The position numbers were made by a program, and so were the translations under genes. A model generated the notes under the pieces. The model saw nothing but the letters and a program-made list of their open reading frames with translations, did not search any database and had not been told where the DNA came from. From NCBI GenBank assembly GCA_014384515.1, contig JACNFS010000061.1, positions 1 through 17,397 on the forward strand: 17,397 nt of DNA, in the 5' to 3' direction. Origin of the DNA: Dehalococcoidia bacterium. GTDB taxonomy: Bacteria; Chloroflexota; Dehalococcoidia; GIF9; UBA5629. Positions 5,841-14,775 of this stretch are shown here, in pieces (position 1 is the first letter of the stretch; each line of letters starts with the position of its first letter).

Positions 5841-8102
5841 ATGAAGCAAGGCATAAAAGTTGTTGCCTGGTTTGATGAAGTAACGAAAGCTGATATTCCT
5901 CTGGTGGGTGGTAAGGGGGCAAACTTGGGTGAGATGTTTCATGCTGGGATCCCAGTGCCGGGAGGTTTTATTGTTACTGTAGATGCTTATTTCAAGTTTC
6001 TGGAAGTCGCGAAACTTGTAGATAAAATTCCCCAATATCTTGAGAATCTGGATGTCAATGACAGCGAAGAGCTTCAAGAGGTATCTAAGCTGATTAAGAG
6101 CAAAATCTCTAACTCCTCTGTGCCTGCCGATATGATTGACGAAATCAAGAGAGCCTATCGCAAACTGGGTGGAGGGCTGGTGGCGGTGCGCTCCTCGGCC
6201 ACGGCTGAAGACTTACCCGACGCATCTTTTGCTGGGCAACAAAGCACTTTTCTCAACGTACAAGGTGAAGATGAGGTAACAGCAGCAATACAAGCCTGCT
6301 GGGCCTCGTTGTTCGAGCCTAGAGCCATATTCTATAGACATGAACACGGTTTCGACCATTTGAAGGTGGGCATTGCGGTACCGGTGCAAACAATGGTCCA
6401 GTCAGAAGTCTCTGGAGTTCTATTCACTGTGGAACCTTTAACCAGTGATCGAACGAAGATTCTGGTTGAAGCGATCTATGGACTCGGTGAGGCCATTGTT
6501 TCCGGTGAGGTTACTCCTGACCAGTATATCTTAGACAAGGAAGAACTTAGTATTATTCATAAGAAAATAGCCAAGCAGGAGTGGCAGTTAGTAAGGAATT
6601 CGAAAGTGTCGCCAGGTGAGCTGGAACTGAATGTTAGGCTCGCCGTTCCGGTATCAAAGCAAGCCGTGCAGAAATTAGCTGACAAGGATATCCTAGCTTT
6701 AGCCAAATTAGGCAAAACGATTGAGGATTTGTATCAATCCGCTCAAGACGTCGAATGGGCGAAGCAAGACAGACGGCTATTCATTGTACAAGCTCGGCCG
6801 GTAACCACTTTGAAGGAAGAAGAGGACGTTGAGACACTTCCTGAAATCAAAGTTGAGCCAGTTTTGACTGGTGTCGCGGCTAGCCCGGGGATAGCTGTTG
6901 GCATGGTTACAATTGTGCCTGAGGCTTCTCAGATAAGCAGAGTCAAGAGCGGGGACGTTCTAGTAGCGGAAGTGACAACTCCGGATTTTGTGCCAGCGAT
7001 GAAGCGAGCTGTGGCTATAGTCACCGAACGTGGTGGTCGGACTGCTCACGCAGCTATTGTCAGCCGCGAGTTGGGTATCCCTTGCGTAGTCGGCACAGAA
7101 GCAGCAACCAAAGTCCTCACCAATGGGCAGGAAATCACCGTGGATGGCTACCGAGGACGAGTCTATCCCGGTAGAGTAGCAGAGGAAAGGAAAACCGCTC
7201 CGGCTGTTATTACTGGGGAAAGGATTGCAACACGAACCAAAGTCTATGTCAATCTGGCTGAGCCCGAGTTGGCCGAGGCTGTGGCAGCACGGCACGTAGA
7301 TGGGGTTGGCTTGCTCAGGGCCGAGTTTGTGATCGCTCAGATCGGAGGGCATCCGCGGTTTATGCTGCACGAGGGTAAGGGGGCGCAATTTGTAACAGAG
7401 CTAACTCGCGGTATTACCACTTTTGCCAAGGCTTTTCGCCCTCGTCCGGTAGTCTACCGCACTACCGATTTCAAAACCAACGAATATAGAAACTTGCGCG
7501 GTGGGGAGAAATACGAGGAAGTCGAAGAGAACCCAATGCTCGGTTACCGCGGCTGCTCCCGATATACGCGGGAACCTGAGGTTCTCAGACTGGAAATAGA
7601 GGCCATCAAGAGAGTATGCCAGCATTATGACAATCTATACGTAATGATTCCTTTTGTTCGTTTTGTAGATGAAATGGAAAAGATAAAGAAGTTTTTCATA
7701 GCTGAGGGATTATACCAATTTCCCACTTTTAGATTGTGGATGATGGTCGAAGTGCCATCAAATGTCTTTCTTATAGACAAATTCATAGACGTCGGTATCG
7801 ACGGCATCTCCATCGGCTCCAACGACTTGACTCAGCTCATTTTGGGGATAGACAGAGACAATTCCAAGCTAGCAGCGGAATTTGATGAAAGAAACGAGGC
7901 GGTGCTTCAGGCTATAGAGAAGGTTATTAAGGTTTCGGTAAGCAAGGGCATTACCTCTTCTATCTGTGGACAAGCGCCTTCAGTCTACCCCGAACTCACT
8001 GAGAACTTGGTGAAGTGGGGGATTACTTCAGTTTCAGTAACCCCAGACATGATTGATAAAACAAGACGTATGATTGCTGCTGCTGAAGCAAAACTTGGCT
8101 AA
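5841..8102 (+). CDS. ppsA: Phosphoenolpyruvate synthase
   Basis: A 753-residue enzyme that makes phosphoenolpyruvate from pyruvate and ATP, giving AMP and phosphate; the entry step of gluconeogenesis from C2-C3 carbon. The N-terminal ATP-grasp-like domain (about 1-335) has VGGKGANLGEM, VAVRSSATAEDLPDASFAGQ and the QARPVTT end. The mobile phosphohistidine domain contains TERGGRTAHAAIVSRELG, with His403 as the phosphorylated residue. The C-terminal TIM-barrel domain has EENPMLGYRG, GISIGSNDLTQLILGIDRDN and ICGQAPS, with the acid-base Cys709. The domain order and EENPMLGYRG point to PEP synthase rather than pyruvate phosphate dikinase, and it is slightly shorter than the E. coli enzyme (792). 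Likely first gene of a unit with dgt, dnaG and rpoD. Confidence 0.94.
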   Translation: MKQGIKVVAWFDEVTKADIPLVGGKGANLGEMFHAGIPVPGGFIVTVDAYFKFLEVAKLVDKIPQYLENLDVNDSEELQEVSKLIKSKISNSSVPADMIDEIKRAYRKLGGGLVAVRSSATAEDLPDASFAGQQSTFLNVQGEDEVTAAIQACWASLFEPRAIFYRHEHGFDHLKVGIAVPVQTMVQSEVSGVLFTVEPLTSDRTKILVEAIYGLGEAIVSGEVTPDQYILDKEELSIIHKKIAKQEWQLVRNSKVSPGELELNVRLAVPVSKQAVQKLADKDILALAKLGKTIEDLYQSAQDVEWAKQDRRLFIVQARPVTTLKEEEDVETLPEIKVEPVLTGVAASPGIAVGMVTIVPEASQISRVKSGDVLVAEVTTPDFVPAMKRAVAIVTERGGRTAHAAIVSRELGIPCVVGTEAATKVLTNGQEITVDGYRGRVYPGRVAEERKTAPAVITGERIATRTKVYVNLAEPELAEAVAARHVDGVGLLRAEFVIAQIGGHPRFMLHEGKGAQFVTELTRGITTFAKAFRPRPVVYRTTDFKTNEYRNLRGGEKYEEVEENPMLGYRGCSRYTREPEVLRLEIEAIKRVCQHYDNLYVMIPFVRFVDEMEKIKKFFIAEGLYQFPTFRLWMMVEVPSNVFLIDKFIDVGIDGISIGSNDLTQLILGIDRDNSKLAAEFDERNEAVLQAIEKVIKVSVSKGITSSICGQAPSVYPELTENLVKWGITSVSVTPDMIDKTRRMIAAAEAKLG

Positions 8103-8146
8103 TCGCAGGATTGTACTAGAGTAGCGAAGCAAGAGCTTAAGTTTTG

Positions 8147-9199
8147 ATGGTTAACCTGAATATTCGGCAGCGCATAGAAGAAGCTGAAGAGAGCCTTGCC
8201 CCTTGCGCATCAAGAAGCAGGCTTAGCCAAGGCAGACTTAGGTCGGAGGAATCTTGCCCAATACGGACAGCATTTCAGCGTGATCGTGACCGAATTATTC
8301 ACTCCAATGCCTTTCGCCGCCTGAAGCACAAGACTCAGGTTTTTGTCGCCCCGTTGGGTGACCATTATGTAACGCGTCTCACGCATACCTTAGAAGTTTC
8401 TCAGATTGCTCGGACTATATCTAGAGCGCTAAATCTCAATGAAGACCTGACCGAGGCTATTGCTTTGGCGCATGATCTGGGGCATACCCCCTTTGGCCAC
8501 GTGGGTGAGGAGGTTCTGAATGAGGTTTGCCCTGGTGGGTTTAGGCACAATGAGCAGAGTCTAAGAGTCGTCGATTTGCTCGAGAAAGGTGGGCAGGGGC
8601 TGAACCTTACTTGGGAAGTGCGGGATGGTATTCTAAAGCACTCTAAGAGCCGGATTGATGTCCTTGGGGAAGGTTGGACGGAAGTTGGTACTATCGAAGG
8701 TCAGGTAGTCAAGATAGCTGATATCGTAGCTTATATTAACCATGATGTTGCTGATGCTATAAGAGCTGGTGTTATTAGTGAAAATGAGTTACCTGATTGT
8801 GCGGTCAGTCTTCTTGGTCATTCCTCCTCCAGGCGAATCAACTCCTTAGTCTGCGATATTGTTAGCTATTCTTCGGCAACTATTGGCAATTCCAATCTAG
8901 AAAAGGTAACCATAGGCATGAGTCCTCAAGTTTTGGAAGTGACCAATAGCCTGCGTGAATTTCTTTTTGACAAGGTGTATAATCGTAGTTTGGCCAGTAA
9001 GGAGACGAGGAAGGCAAGGAAAGTGATACGTCTCATTTACTCATACTTTTTGAAACATGGGGACAAACTACCTGCGGAATACGCTTTGCGTGACGACAGT
9101 GTAGAACGAAAGGTCGCTGATTATGTCGCCGGCATGACTGACCTGTATGCCTCACGGATGGCTCAAGAAATCTCATCCCGAAAGGCACGGATTTCCTAG
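8147..9199 (+). CDS. dgt: dGTPase-like deoxynucleoside triphosphate triphosphohydrolase (HD domain)
   Basis: A 350-residue HD-domain enzyme that hydrolyses dNTPs to the nucleoside and tripolyphosphate, helping to set dNTP pools. The N-terminal block HSNAFRRLKHKTQVF is family-typical. The metal ligands are in RLTHTLEVSQIAR (H80), HDLGHTPFGH (H109, D110) and KIADIVAYINHD (D192). FRHNEQSLRVV and ILKHSKSR complete the active-site region. The substrate cannot be told from sequence; many relatives act on all dNTPs when allosterically activated. The start is taken at the ATG; a TTG directly before it (8144) would add one residue, and the ribosome site (AAGAG) is weak for either. It is 41-44 nt after ppsA and 35 nt before dnaG, a pairing seen in several phyla. 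Confidence 0.92.
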   Translation: MVNLNIRQRIEEAEESLAPCASRSRLSQGRLRSEESCPIRTAFQRDRDRIIHSNAFRRLKHKTQVFVAPLGDHYVTRLTHTLEVSQIARTISRALNLNEDLTEAIALAHDLGHTPFGHVGEEVLNEVCPGGFRHNEQSLRVVDLLEKGGQGLNLTWEVRDGILKHSKSRIDVLGEGWTEVGTIEGQVVKIADIVAYINHDVADAIRAGVISENELPDCAVSLLGHSSSRRINSLVCDIVSYSSATIGNSNLEKVTIGMSPQVLEVTNSLREFLFDKVYNRSLASKETRKARKVIRLIYSYFLKHGDKLPAEYALRDDSVERKVADYVAGMTDLYASRMAQEISSRKARIS

Positions 9200-9234
9200 A
9201 ACCGTGACTTCGGGGCAATCAATGGAATCTCAGA

Positions 9235-11112
9235 ATGAGCGCAATTGACGAAGTAAAACAGAGACTGGACATCGTGCAACTCGTCTCTGAATATGTCAGC
9301 CTCAAGAAATCGGGGCGGAACTTCAAGGCTCTGTGTCCATTTCATGCTGAGAACACTCCGTCGTTCTTCGTTTTCCCAGAGCGGCAAAGTTGGCACTGTT
9401 TCGGAGCTTGCGGTGCTGGAGGCGATGTTTTCTCCTTCATCATGAAGAAGGAAGGATTCGATTTCGGACAGGCGCTGCGCCTTTTGGCTGAAAAGGCGGG
9501 TGTTACTCTGGGTGCCCCGTCTGGCTTGCGGAAGCAAATTGGCGACAAACAGAGAGAGGTACTATTTCGAATCAATGAAGCAACTGCCGAGTACTACCAT
9601 TACCTCCTCTTGAGTACTTCGGCAGGTGAGGTGGCCAGGAATTATGTGGCTGGTCGAGGTCTATCGCCCCAGACAATTGACAACTTCCAATTAGGTTTTG
9701 CTCCAGAGGGATGGGAAACTCTTCGGCAGTACTTGATGGGTAAAGGTTATGAGGAGGCAGAGCTGCTGGCTGCTGGCTTGTTGGTGGAACGGGAGGGTGG
9801 AGGTACTTATGACCGTTTTCGTAATCGGCTAATGTTCCCTATTCGAGATATTCAGGGTAATGTTCTGGGCTTTGGCGCCAGGGCGCTGGATGAGTCCTTG
9901 CCTAAATATCTTAACTCCCCTCAGACACTGATTTTTGATAAGAGCAACGCCCTCTACGGGATTGACCGGGCCAAGGCCGCTATTCAGCAAGACAATTTGG
10001 CAATAATCACAGAAGGTTACATGGATGTCCTTACAGCTCACCAGCACGGGTGGGAGAACGTAGTTGCTTCTATGGGGACGTCCATGACTGGAGGTCAATT
10101 GGCTATCATCAAGGCCATTCTCAAGAAGCTGACCCGAAACTTGATATTGGCTCTTGATGCTGATGCTGCTGGTGAAGAAGCCGTTTCGAGGAGTGGGGAA
10201 ATCGTCGATAGAATGTACGAAGTGCCATCAGATTACGCTTGGATGAAATATGACGATGCTTACGATTTTGAAGCAAAAATTCTTGGCTTGCCGCAGGGCA
10301 AGGACCCGGACGAGGTAATCAGGGACGACGCTTCTCAGTGGCAAAAGCTCATAACAGATGCAAAACCCATGATTAATTTCATTCTTGATACTGTAATTGC
10401 CAAGGTTGATTTGGAGAGCCCTAAGGATAAATCTACGGCTGTAGACAAGCTCTTGCCGTTACTTTCCCAAATAAAGGATCCGATACGACGGGGCCACTAT
10501 GTTCAGAAGCTTGCTCAACTGCTCAAGATTGCTGAGAGTTATGTGGAGGACAGGTTAAGACAATTCCAAGCCGCCGAGAGAAGGCGAAGAGTGAGCAAGG
10601 GCTTTCGGAGCCCCACACTCGCAGTCCCTGCGCTTGTCTCATCCAGCCCGCTAGAAGAATATTGCTTAGCTTTATTGCTTCAATATCCAGATCTCAAGTC
10701 AGAAGGTATGGGATTATCGCCAGATTATTTCGAGCATAGTGAGAATCGAGAGCTGTTTCTAAAATGGCAACAGAGTGATGAGTTTCCTTCTCTCGAAGAT
10801 AGCCTCGATAGCAGTCTTTATGAGTATTTGGGCAGTCTGCTGGCTAAGGATTTCCTCCCAACCTTAAGAGAGAGTGAGGTGGCAAGGCAGCAAACCCTGA
10901 ATGACTGTATTGTTCGCTTGCAAGAGAGATGGCTAAGGAGCTTGGAGGCCAAGAAAGAGGAGCTTTTGGCTATGGAAGCAGAGGTAGGTGGGGTAACGGC
11001 ACAACTAACTAAATTGGAAGAACAGGGTATAGAAGAGAGCAAGCAGCTTAGGGAGGTCTTCGTCAAGCAAGGGCATCGGCGACAACCGATAACAAGGAGG
11101 ACTGAGCAGTGA
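9235..11112 (+). CDS. dnaG: DNA primase DnaG
   Basis: A 625-residue primase that makes RNA primers for lagging-strand synthesis. The N-terminal zinc domain has C34-P-F-H37 and, after WH, C55-F-G-A-C59, the CHC2-type ligand set in the version with one extra residue between the last two cysteines. The fold continues [13 protein letters not shown]. The catalytic core has [29 protein letters not shown], then the Toprim motifs EGYMDV (E260) and DADAAG (D308, D310). The C-terminal part (about 430-625) is less conserved and helical, presumably the helicase-binding region. The stop overlaps the rpoD start as GTGA, so the two are translationally coupled, as in the macromolecular synthesis operon, here without rpsU. 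Confidence 0.96.
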   Translation: MSAIDEVKQRLDIVQLVSEYVSLKKSGRNFKALCPFHAENTPSFFVFPERQSWHCFGACGAGGDVFSFIMKKEGFDFGQALRLLAEKAGVTLGAPSGLRKQIGDKQREVLFRINEATAEYYHYLLLSTSAGEVARNYVAGRGLSPQTIDNFQLGFAPEGWETLRQYLMGKGYEEAELLAAGLLVEREGGGTYDRFRNRLMFPIRDIQGNVLGFGARALDESLPKYLNSPQTLIFDKSNALYGIDRAKAAIQQDNLAIITEGYMDVLTAHQHGWENVVASMGTSMTGGQLAIIKAILKKLTRNLILALDADAAGEEAVSRSGEIVDRMYEVPSDYAWMKYDDAYDFEAKILGLPQGKDPDEVIRDDASQWQKLITDAKPMINFILDTVIAKVDLESPKDKSTAVDKLLPLLSQIKDPIRRGHYVQKLAQLLKIAESYVEDRLRQFQAAERRRRVSKGFRSPTLAVPALVSSSPLEEYCLALLLQYPDLKSEGMGLSPDYFEHSENRELFLKWQQSDEFPSLEDSLDSSLYEYLGSLLAKDFLPTLRESEVARQQTLNDCIVRLQERWLRSLEAKKEELLAMEAEVGGVTAQLTKLEEQGIEESKQLREVFVKQGHRRQPITRRTEQ

Positions 11113-12686
11113 GTTCAACTCGAGATGACGAGCTTCTATCTTTTTTCCCTGGTGTGAAAGACAATGGTGAGCTAGACTCTGATGATATCCTTGGCATCAG
11201 ATCCGAGGTTGAGTCACTCGGACTTCCCGGTAGGGGTTGGGGTGCCTTTGATGAAGAGGAGTCAGAAGAAGATGCTGCCAAGATGGCCCCTTCGTGGGAA
11301 GGTGAAGAATCTGCTGACCTTGAGGAGGGGCGGGCAGGTAAGCCAGAACCAGAAGTTAGATCGACAATTGGTCTTGAAGTAGTGCCCAGTGACCATGAGG
11401 TAATTGATGACCCAGTTCGTATGTATTTACACGAGATTGGCAAAGTGTCACTTCTCACCGCGGCTGATGAGAAGGCATTAGCTAGCAGAATAGAAGGGGC
11501 CAGATACCTAGAAAAGATTGAAGAGCTTTACTTTCAGCGCCATGATGAATATCCTTCACCGGTTCATCTGATTGTTTATTTGATTCGTCATTTACTTGCA
11601 GCTGAGCCAATAGTTTGCGGTCTTGCCGAGCGACTCCAACTTGCTGCTACAGATAGCGTTACCGAGAGAATTCGTGAGCCCAAGCTGCGGGCGGCTATCG
11701 ATGGTGTAATCGACCAAGAACTGGTAGAAGCCATTGCCGAAGCCAATGACAAAAGCACTTTAGAAGTTGCGCAGAGCTTGATACATCTTTCTATAGATAG
11801 CCGGCTTTTGCCTCGACAATTGGTGGCGATTATAGGGGACAAAACCCCTTGGAGTCAGGTGGAATCTCTGGTAGCCGAGCCTGTTGCCCCCGAATTCCTT
11901 TCCCAGCTTCATTCTATGAGCCAGCAGTTTAGAGCTCATTTCAGCAAGGTTAGAAGAGCAGCAGAGAAATCAGAAAAACACCTTACTGAAGCCAATCTAC
12001 GCTTGGTGGTCAGTGTCGCCAAGAAATATGTCGGCCACGGAATGCCGCTTCTTGACCTTATCCAGGAAGGGAATATCGGTCTAGTTCGCGCGGTCGAGAA
12101 ATTCGAATATAGAAAAGGCTATAAGTTTAGCACTTATGCTACTTGGTGGATTAGGCAAGCTATTACCCGAGCCATAGCCGATCAAGCTCGTACCATTCGT
12201 ATCCCAGTCCATATGGTAGAAACCATCAATAGACTGCTGAAAGTCAATCGTCGGCTAGCTCAAGAATTTGGTCGTGAACCGAGTTATCAAGAAATTGGCG
12301 ACGGCATGGAAATCTCAGCAGAGAGAGTAAGGGAAATCATGAAGCTGTCACAAATGCCGATATCTCTAGAGATGCCCATCGGCGAAGAGGAGGACAGCCA
12401 CCTCGGCGACTTTATTGAAGATCGAGCCACTTTGCCGCCAGCCGATGCTGCCTCACGAGAATTGCTTAAGTTGCAACTAAACAAGGTACTGTCTGAGCTC
12501 ACCGATAGGGAGAGAAGGGTTATAATGCTTAGATTCGGATTGGAGGATGGACGGGCCCGGACTTTGGAGGAAGTAGGTAGGGAGTTCAATGTAACGCGAG
12601 AGCGGATCCGTCAGATTGAAGCTAAGGCGTTGCGCAAGTTGCGCCATCCCAGCCGAAGCCGAAAACTGAAAGATTATCTGGAGTGA
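11109..12686 (+). CDS. rpoD: Primary RNA polymerase sigma factor (sigma70/SigA)
   Basis: A 525-residue housekeeping sigma factor. The GTG start has AAGGAGG 8 nt upstream and overlaps the dnaG stop. Residues 1-100 are very acidic and not recognisable as classic region 1.1. Region 1.2 is [18 protein letters not shown] (101-117). Residues about 140-280 are a non-conserved insert between 1.2 and 2.1. Region 2 contains [54 protein letters not shown] with the -10 recognition helix. Region 3 follows, and region 4 has the -35 helix-turn-helix [30 protein letters not shown]. The near-consensus -10 boxes in this window fit such a factor. Confidence 0.96.
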   Translation: MSSTRDDELLSFFPGVKDNGELDSDDILGIRSEVESLGLPGRGWGAFDEEESEEDAAKMAPSWEGEESADLEEGRAGKPEPEVRSTIGLEVVPSDHEVIDDPVRMYLHEIGKVSLLTAADEKALASRIEGARYLEKIEELYFQRHDEYPSPVHLIVYLIRHLLAAEPIVCGLAERLQLAATDSVTERIREPKLRAAIDGVIDQELVEAIAEANDKSTLEVAQSLIHLSIDSRLLPRQLVAIIGDKTPWSQVESLVAEPVAPEFLSQLHSMSQQFRAHFSKVRRAAEKSEKHLTEANLRLVVSVAKKYVGHGMPLLDLIQEGNIGLVRAVEKFEYRKGYKFSTYATWWIRQAITRAIADQARTIRIPVHMVETINRLLKVNRRLAQEFGREPSYQEIGDGMEISAERVREIMKLSQMPISLEMPIGEEEDSHLGDFIEDRATLPPADAASRELLKLQLNKVLSELTDRERRVIMLRFGLEDGRARTLEEVGREFNVTRERIRQIEAKALRKLRHPSRSRKLKDYLE

Positions 12687-12722
12687 ACTCGCTTGGCGCT
12701 GCGGCCATAAGGAGGGAAATAA

Positions 12723-13325
12723 ATGAGGCTGATTAGGGGATGCATTACCGTTGTTGGCATCATCGGAATTTTGGTCATTATCGCCCTAATTATGGGTTAC
12801 TATCTTTATTCCCTTAGGCCTTGGATTCAAGCGAAAATGACGCCGGTAGCGGTAACCGCCGAAGCTGCTCAAAGTTTTGATCAGAAGTTCGAAGCCCTGG
12901 AAATGGAAATTCACCAGGCAATTGCGGCTGGCGAGGAAAGAGAGACAGCCTTGGTGATCACTGAGAAAGAAGTCAATTCCAAGCTGGTTGAGGTTTTGGC
13001 CGAGGGTGATTTGCCGTTTGACCAGATATTGGTTAACTTTCGTGAGGGGCGTTTCTTAATTTACGCTGTAGCGGATGTTCCTGGTGTTGCAGCTAGAACA
13101 GGGGCAATAGGGCGAATACAGGTTGTGAATGGTGATCTCGAAATAGTATTAGAAGATTTTGATTTGGGTAAGCTGCCCTTGCCACAAGCTGTGAACGGCG
13201 GGATAGAAAAGCTGCTGGATATTATGGTAAAACTGAAATTGGCTGACGTACCTCTGGAGATAACTGACGTTGAAATCAGTGACCGCGAGCTAACTGTCTC
13301 TGGGTTAATCAAGAGTGCCGACTAG
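12723..13325 (+). CDS. Membrane-anchored protein of unknown function
   Basis: 200 residues, not assigned to a named gene. Residues about 8-30 (CITVVGIIGILVIIALIMGYYL) form one transmembrane segment after a short basic start, so most of the protein is probably outside. The rest is a mixed alpha/beta domain with the stretch ETALVITEKEVNSKLVEVL followed by strands such as NFREGRFLIYAVADVP and IGRIQVVNGDLEIVLEDF. This loosely recalls the LmeA/DUF2993 and YpmS lipid-binding-like families, where a 'T-x-x-x-x-N' helix precedes a curved sheet; I hold that match as tentative. AAGGAGGG lies 6 nt before the ATG. It is 36 nt after rpoD, so probably cotranscribed with it. Its stop shares CTAG with the ffh stop. 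Confidence 0.82.
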   Translation: MRLIRGCITVVGIIGILVIIALIMGYYLYSLRPWIQAKMTPVAVTAEAAQSFDQKFEALEMEIHQAIAAGEERETALVITEKEVNSKLVEVLAEGDLPFDQILVNFREGRFLIYAVADVPGVAARTGAIGRIQVVNGDLEIVLEDFDLGKLPLPQAVNGGIEKLLDIMVKLKLADVPLEITDVEISDRELTVSGLIKSAD

Positions 13326-14665
13326 AACCTTCCTGATTGCCCCAGCATGCGCATCAAATTCTTGGGCAGTCCCCCTTTGGCTACCGTTTTAGTCAGCTTC
13401 TGTATCTGGTGGAATTGATTCAGCAATTGGTTGACGTCTCTAGTCGTGGTTCCGCTGCCCTGCGCAATACGTCGTCGTCGGCTGCCATTGATAATAGTTG
13501 GGTTGTGTCGCTCTTCGGGAGTCATAGATAGGATGATGGCCTCCATTTTTCTCATCCGGTTTCCTTCGCCTCCGTCAAGGGCACTCGGGACAAGCTTTGA
13601 AAAGCCGGGCAGCATTTCGGCTAATTGAGTCAGTGTACCCATCTTCTCGACCTGACGCAATTGCCACAGAAGGTCTTCAAGGTCGGACCCTGAGGTGCGC
13701 ATTTTTCTCTCTAGCTCTCTGGCATGCTGTTCATCAAAAGCCTTCTCCGCCTTCTCGATGAGGGTAAGCATATCTCCCATGCCTAGGATGCGTGATGCTA
13801 ACCGGTCAGGGTGAAAGAGTTCAATCGCATTCGTTTTTTCACCGGTGCCAATAAACTTCACTTGTACTCCAGTGACAAACTCGATAGAAAGAGCGGCACC
13901 ACCCCGAGCATCTCCATCCATCTTAGTTAGAATAAGCCCACTCAGCCCGATATTCCTGTTGAATTCCTCAGCTACGTTCACCGCATCCTGCCCAGTCATG
14001 GCGTCAACCACCAGTAATGTCTCTGAAGGCTGAATTTCAGCTTTGAGTTGGGCCAATTCTCTCATCATTGTTTCATCAATGTGAAGACGCCCTTGCGTAT
14101 CAATCAGCACCCAAGTAGCTGCTATCTCCGTAGCCCGCCTTAAGGCTCGACGACAGACGGTCAACGGTGCCACCTCAGAATCTTCACAGTAGACAGGTAT
14201 ATCCAACTGTTTGCCCAATATCACCAACTGGTCCGCAGCAGCCGGTCGGCGGGTATCAGCAGCTACCAACAAAGGATGTTGCCCGGAATGTCTAAGGTAC
14301 AGAGCCAGCTTGGCCGCTGTAGTAGTTTTTCCTGACCCCTGCAAGCCGACAAGCATGGCAGTTGAAGGGGGCCGGTCGGCTGTCTTGAGGTGGCTAGGCT
14401 CTCCGCCCAAGATAGCTATGAGTTCCTCATTGACAATTTTCATAATTTGCTGGGCTGGGGCTAGACTTTCCAACACTTTCGCAGTCAAAGCCTGCTCTCT
14501 TACCCGAGCTAGAAAGCTTTTCACGACCTTGAAGTTAACATCCGCTTCCAAAAAAGCTAAACGTATCTGTCGCAAGGCCTCGTCAATGTCTTTCTCACTC
14601 AGCCTTCCCTTATTACTAAGGTTTCGCAGTACGCTGCTCAACTTCTCAGTCAAAGCTTCAAACAT
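13322..14665 (-). CDS. ffh: Signal recognition particle protein Ffh
   Basis: A 447-residue SRP GTPase that binds signal sequences on the ribosome and delivers nascent membrane proteins to FtsY and SecYEG. The N domain (1-90) has DIDEALRQIRLAFLEADVNFKVV. The G domain has the P-loop GLQGSGKTTT (108-116), DTRRPAA (normally DTYRPAA), DTQGRL (189-194) and TKMDGDARGGAAL (247-259). The closing motif is FIGTGEKTNAIELFHPDRLASRILGMGD. The C-terminal M domain contains ERHNPTIINGSRRRRIAQGSG, which is the SRP RNA-binding part, and a Met-rich end. Gln191 replaces the Ala of the near-invariant DTAGR. No SRP RNA gene is seen in the window. It has its own promoter and runs convergent to the rpoD unit. Confidence 0.95.
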   Translation of the reverse strand: MFEALTEKLSSVLRNLSNKGRLSEKDIDEALRQIRLAFLEADVNFKVVKSFLARVREQALTAKVLESLAPAQQIMKIVNEELIAILGGEPSHLKTADRPPSTAMLVGLQGSGKTTTAAKLALYLRHSGQHPLLVAADTRRPAAADQLVILGKQLDIPVYCEDSEVAPLTVCRRALRRATEIAATWVLIDTQGRLHIDETMMRELAQLKAEIQPSETLLVVDAMTGQDAVNVAEEFNRNIGLSGLILTKMDGDARGGAALSIEFVTGVQVKFIGTGEKTNAIELFHPDRLASRILGMGDMLTLIEKAEKAFDEQHARELERKMRTSGSDLEDLLWQLRQVEKMGTLTQLAEMLPGFSKLVPSALDGGEGNRMRKMEAIILSMTPEERHNPTIINGSRRRRIAQGSGTTTRDVNQLLNQFHQIQKLTKTVAKGGLPKNLMRMLGQSGRF

Positions 14666-14684
14666 TACTTACCCCACGCATAGT

Positions 14685-14713
14685 ATTCTACTTAGGGGAG
14701 TCTTTGCAGTCAA
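14685..14713 (-). promoter_or_regulatory. Sigma70-type promoter of ffh
   Basis: On the minus strand, TTGACT (14708-14713), a 17-nt spacer and TAGAAT (14685-14690). Transcription would start near 14678, giving a leader of about 13 nt that carries GGGG as a weak ribosome site. The -35 lies 6 nt from the -10 of the divergent nuclease promoter. Confidence 0.7.
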
Positions 14714-14716
14714 TTG

Positions 14717-14725
14717 TGATAAAAT
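14717..14725 (+). promoter_or_regulatory. Extended -10 promoter of the PD-(D/E)XK nuclease
   Basis: TGATAAAAT, one mismatch from TATAAT, with the extended TG. There is no good -35 at 17 nt. A start near 14732 would give a 44-nt leader lacking a clear ribosome site (only GGCGG about 10 nt before the ATG), which suggests modest expression. Confidence 0.5.
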
Positions 14726-14775
14726 AAGAATAGCGTTGCGAAAACGATAAAGACTACATTGGCGGCAGTCTAATA

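Noticed and set aside
14211..14750. 179-codon plus-strand open frame antisense to ffh
   Set aside because: It covers the N and G domain coding region of ffh and both promoters. It is low-complexity Ser/Ala/Arg, as expected of an antisense shadow.
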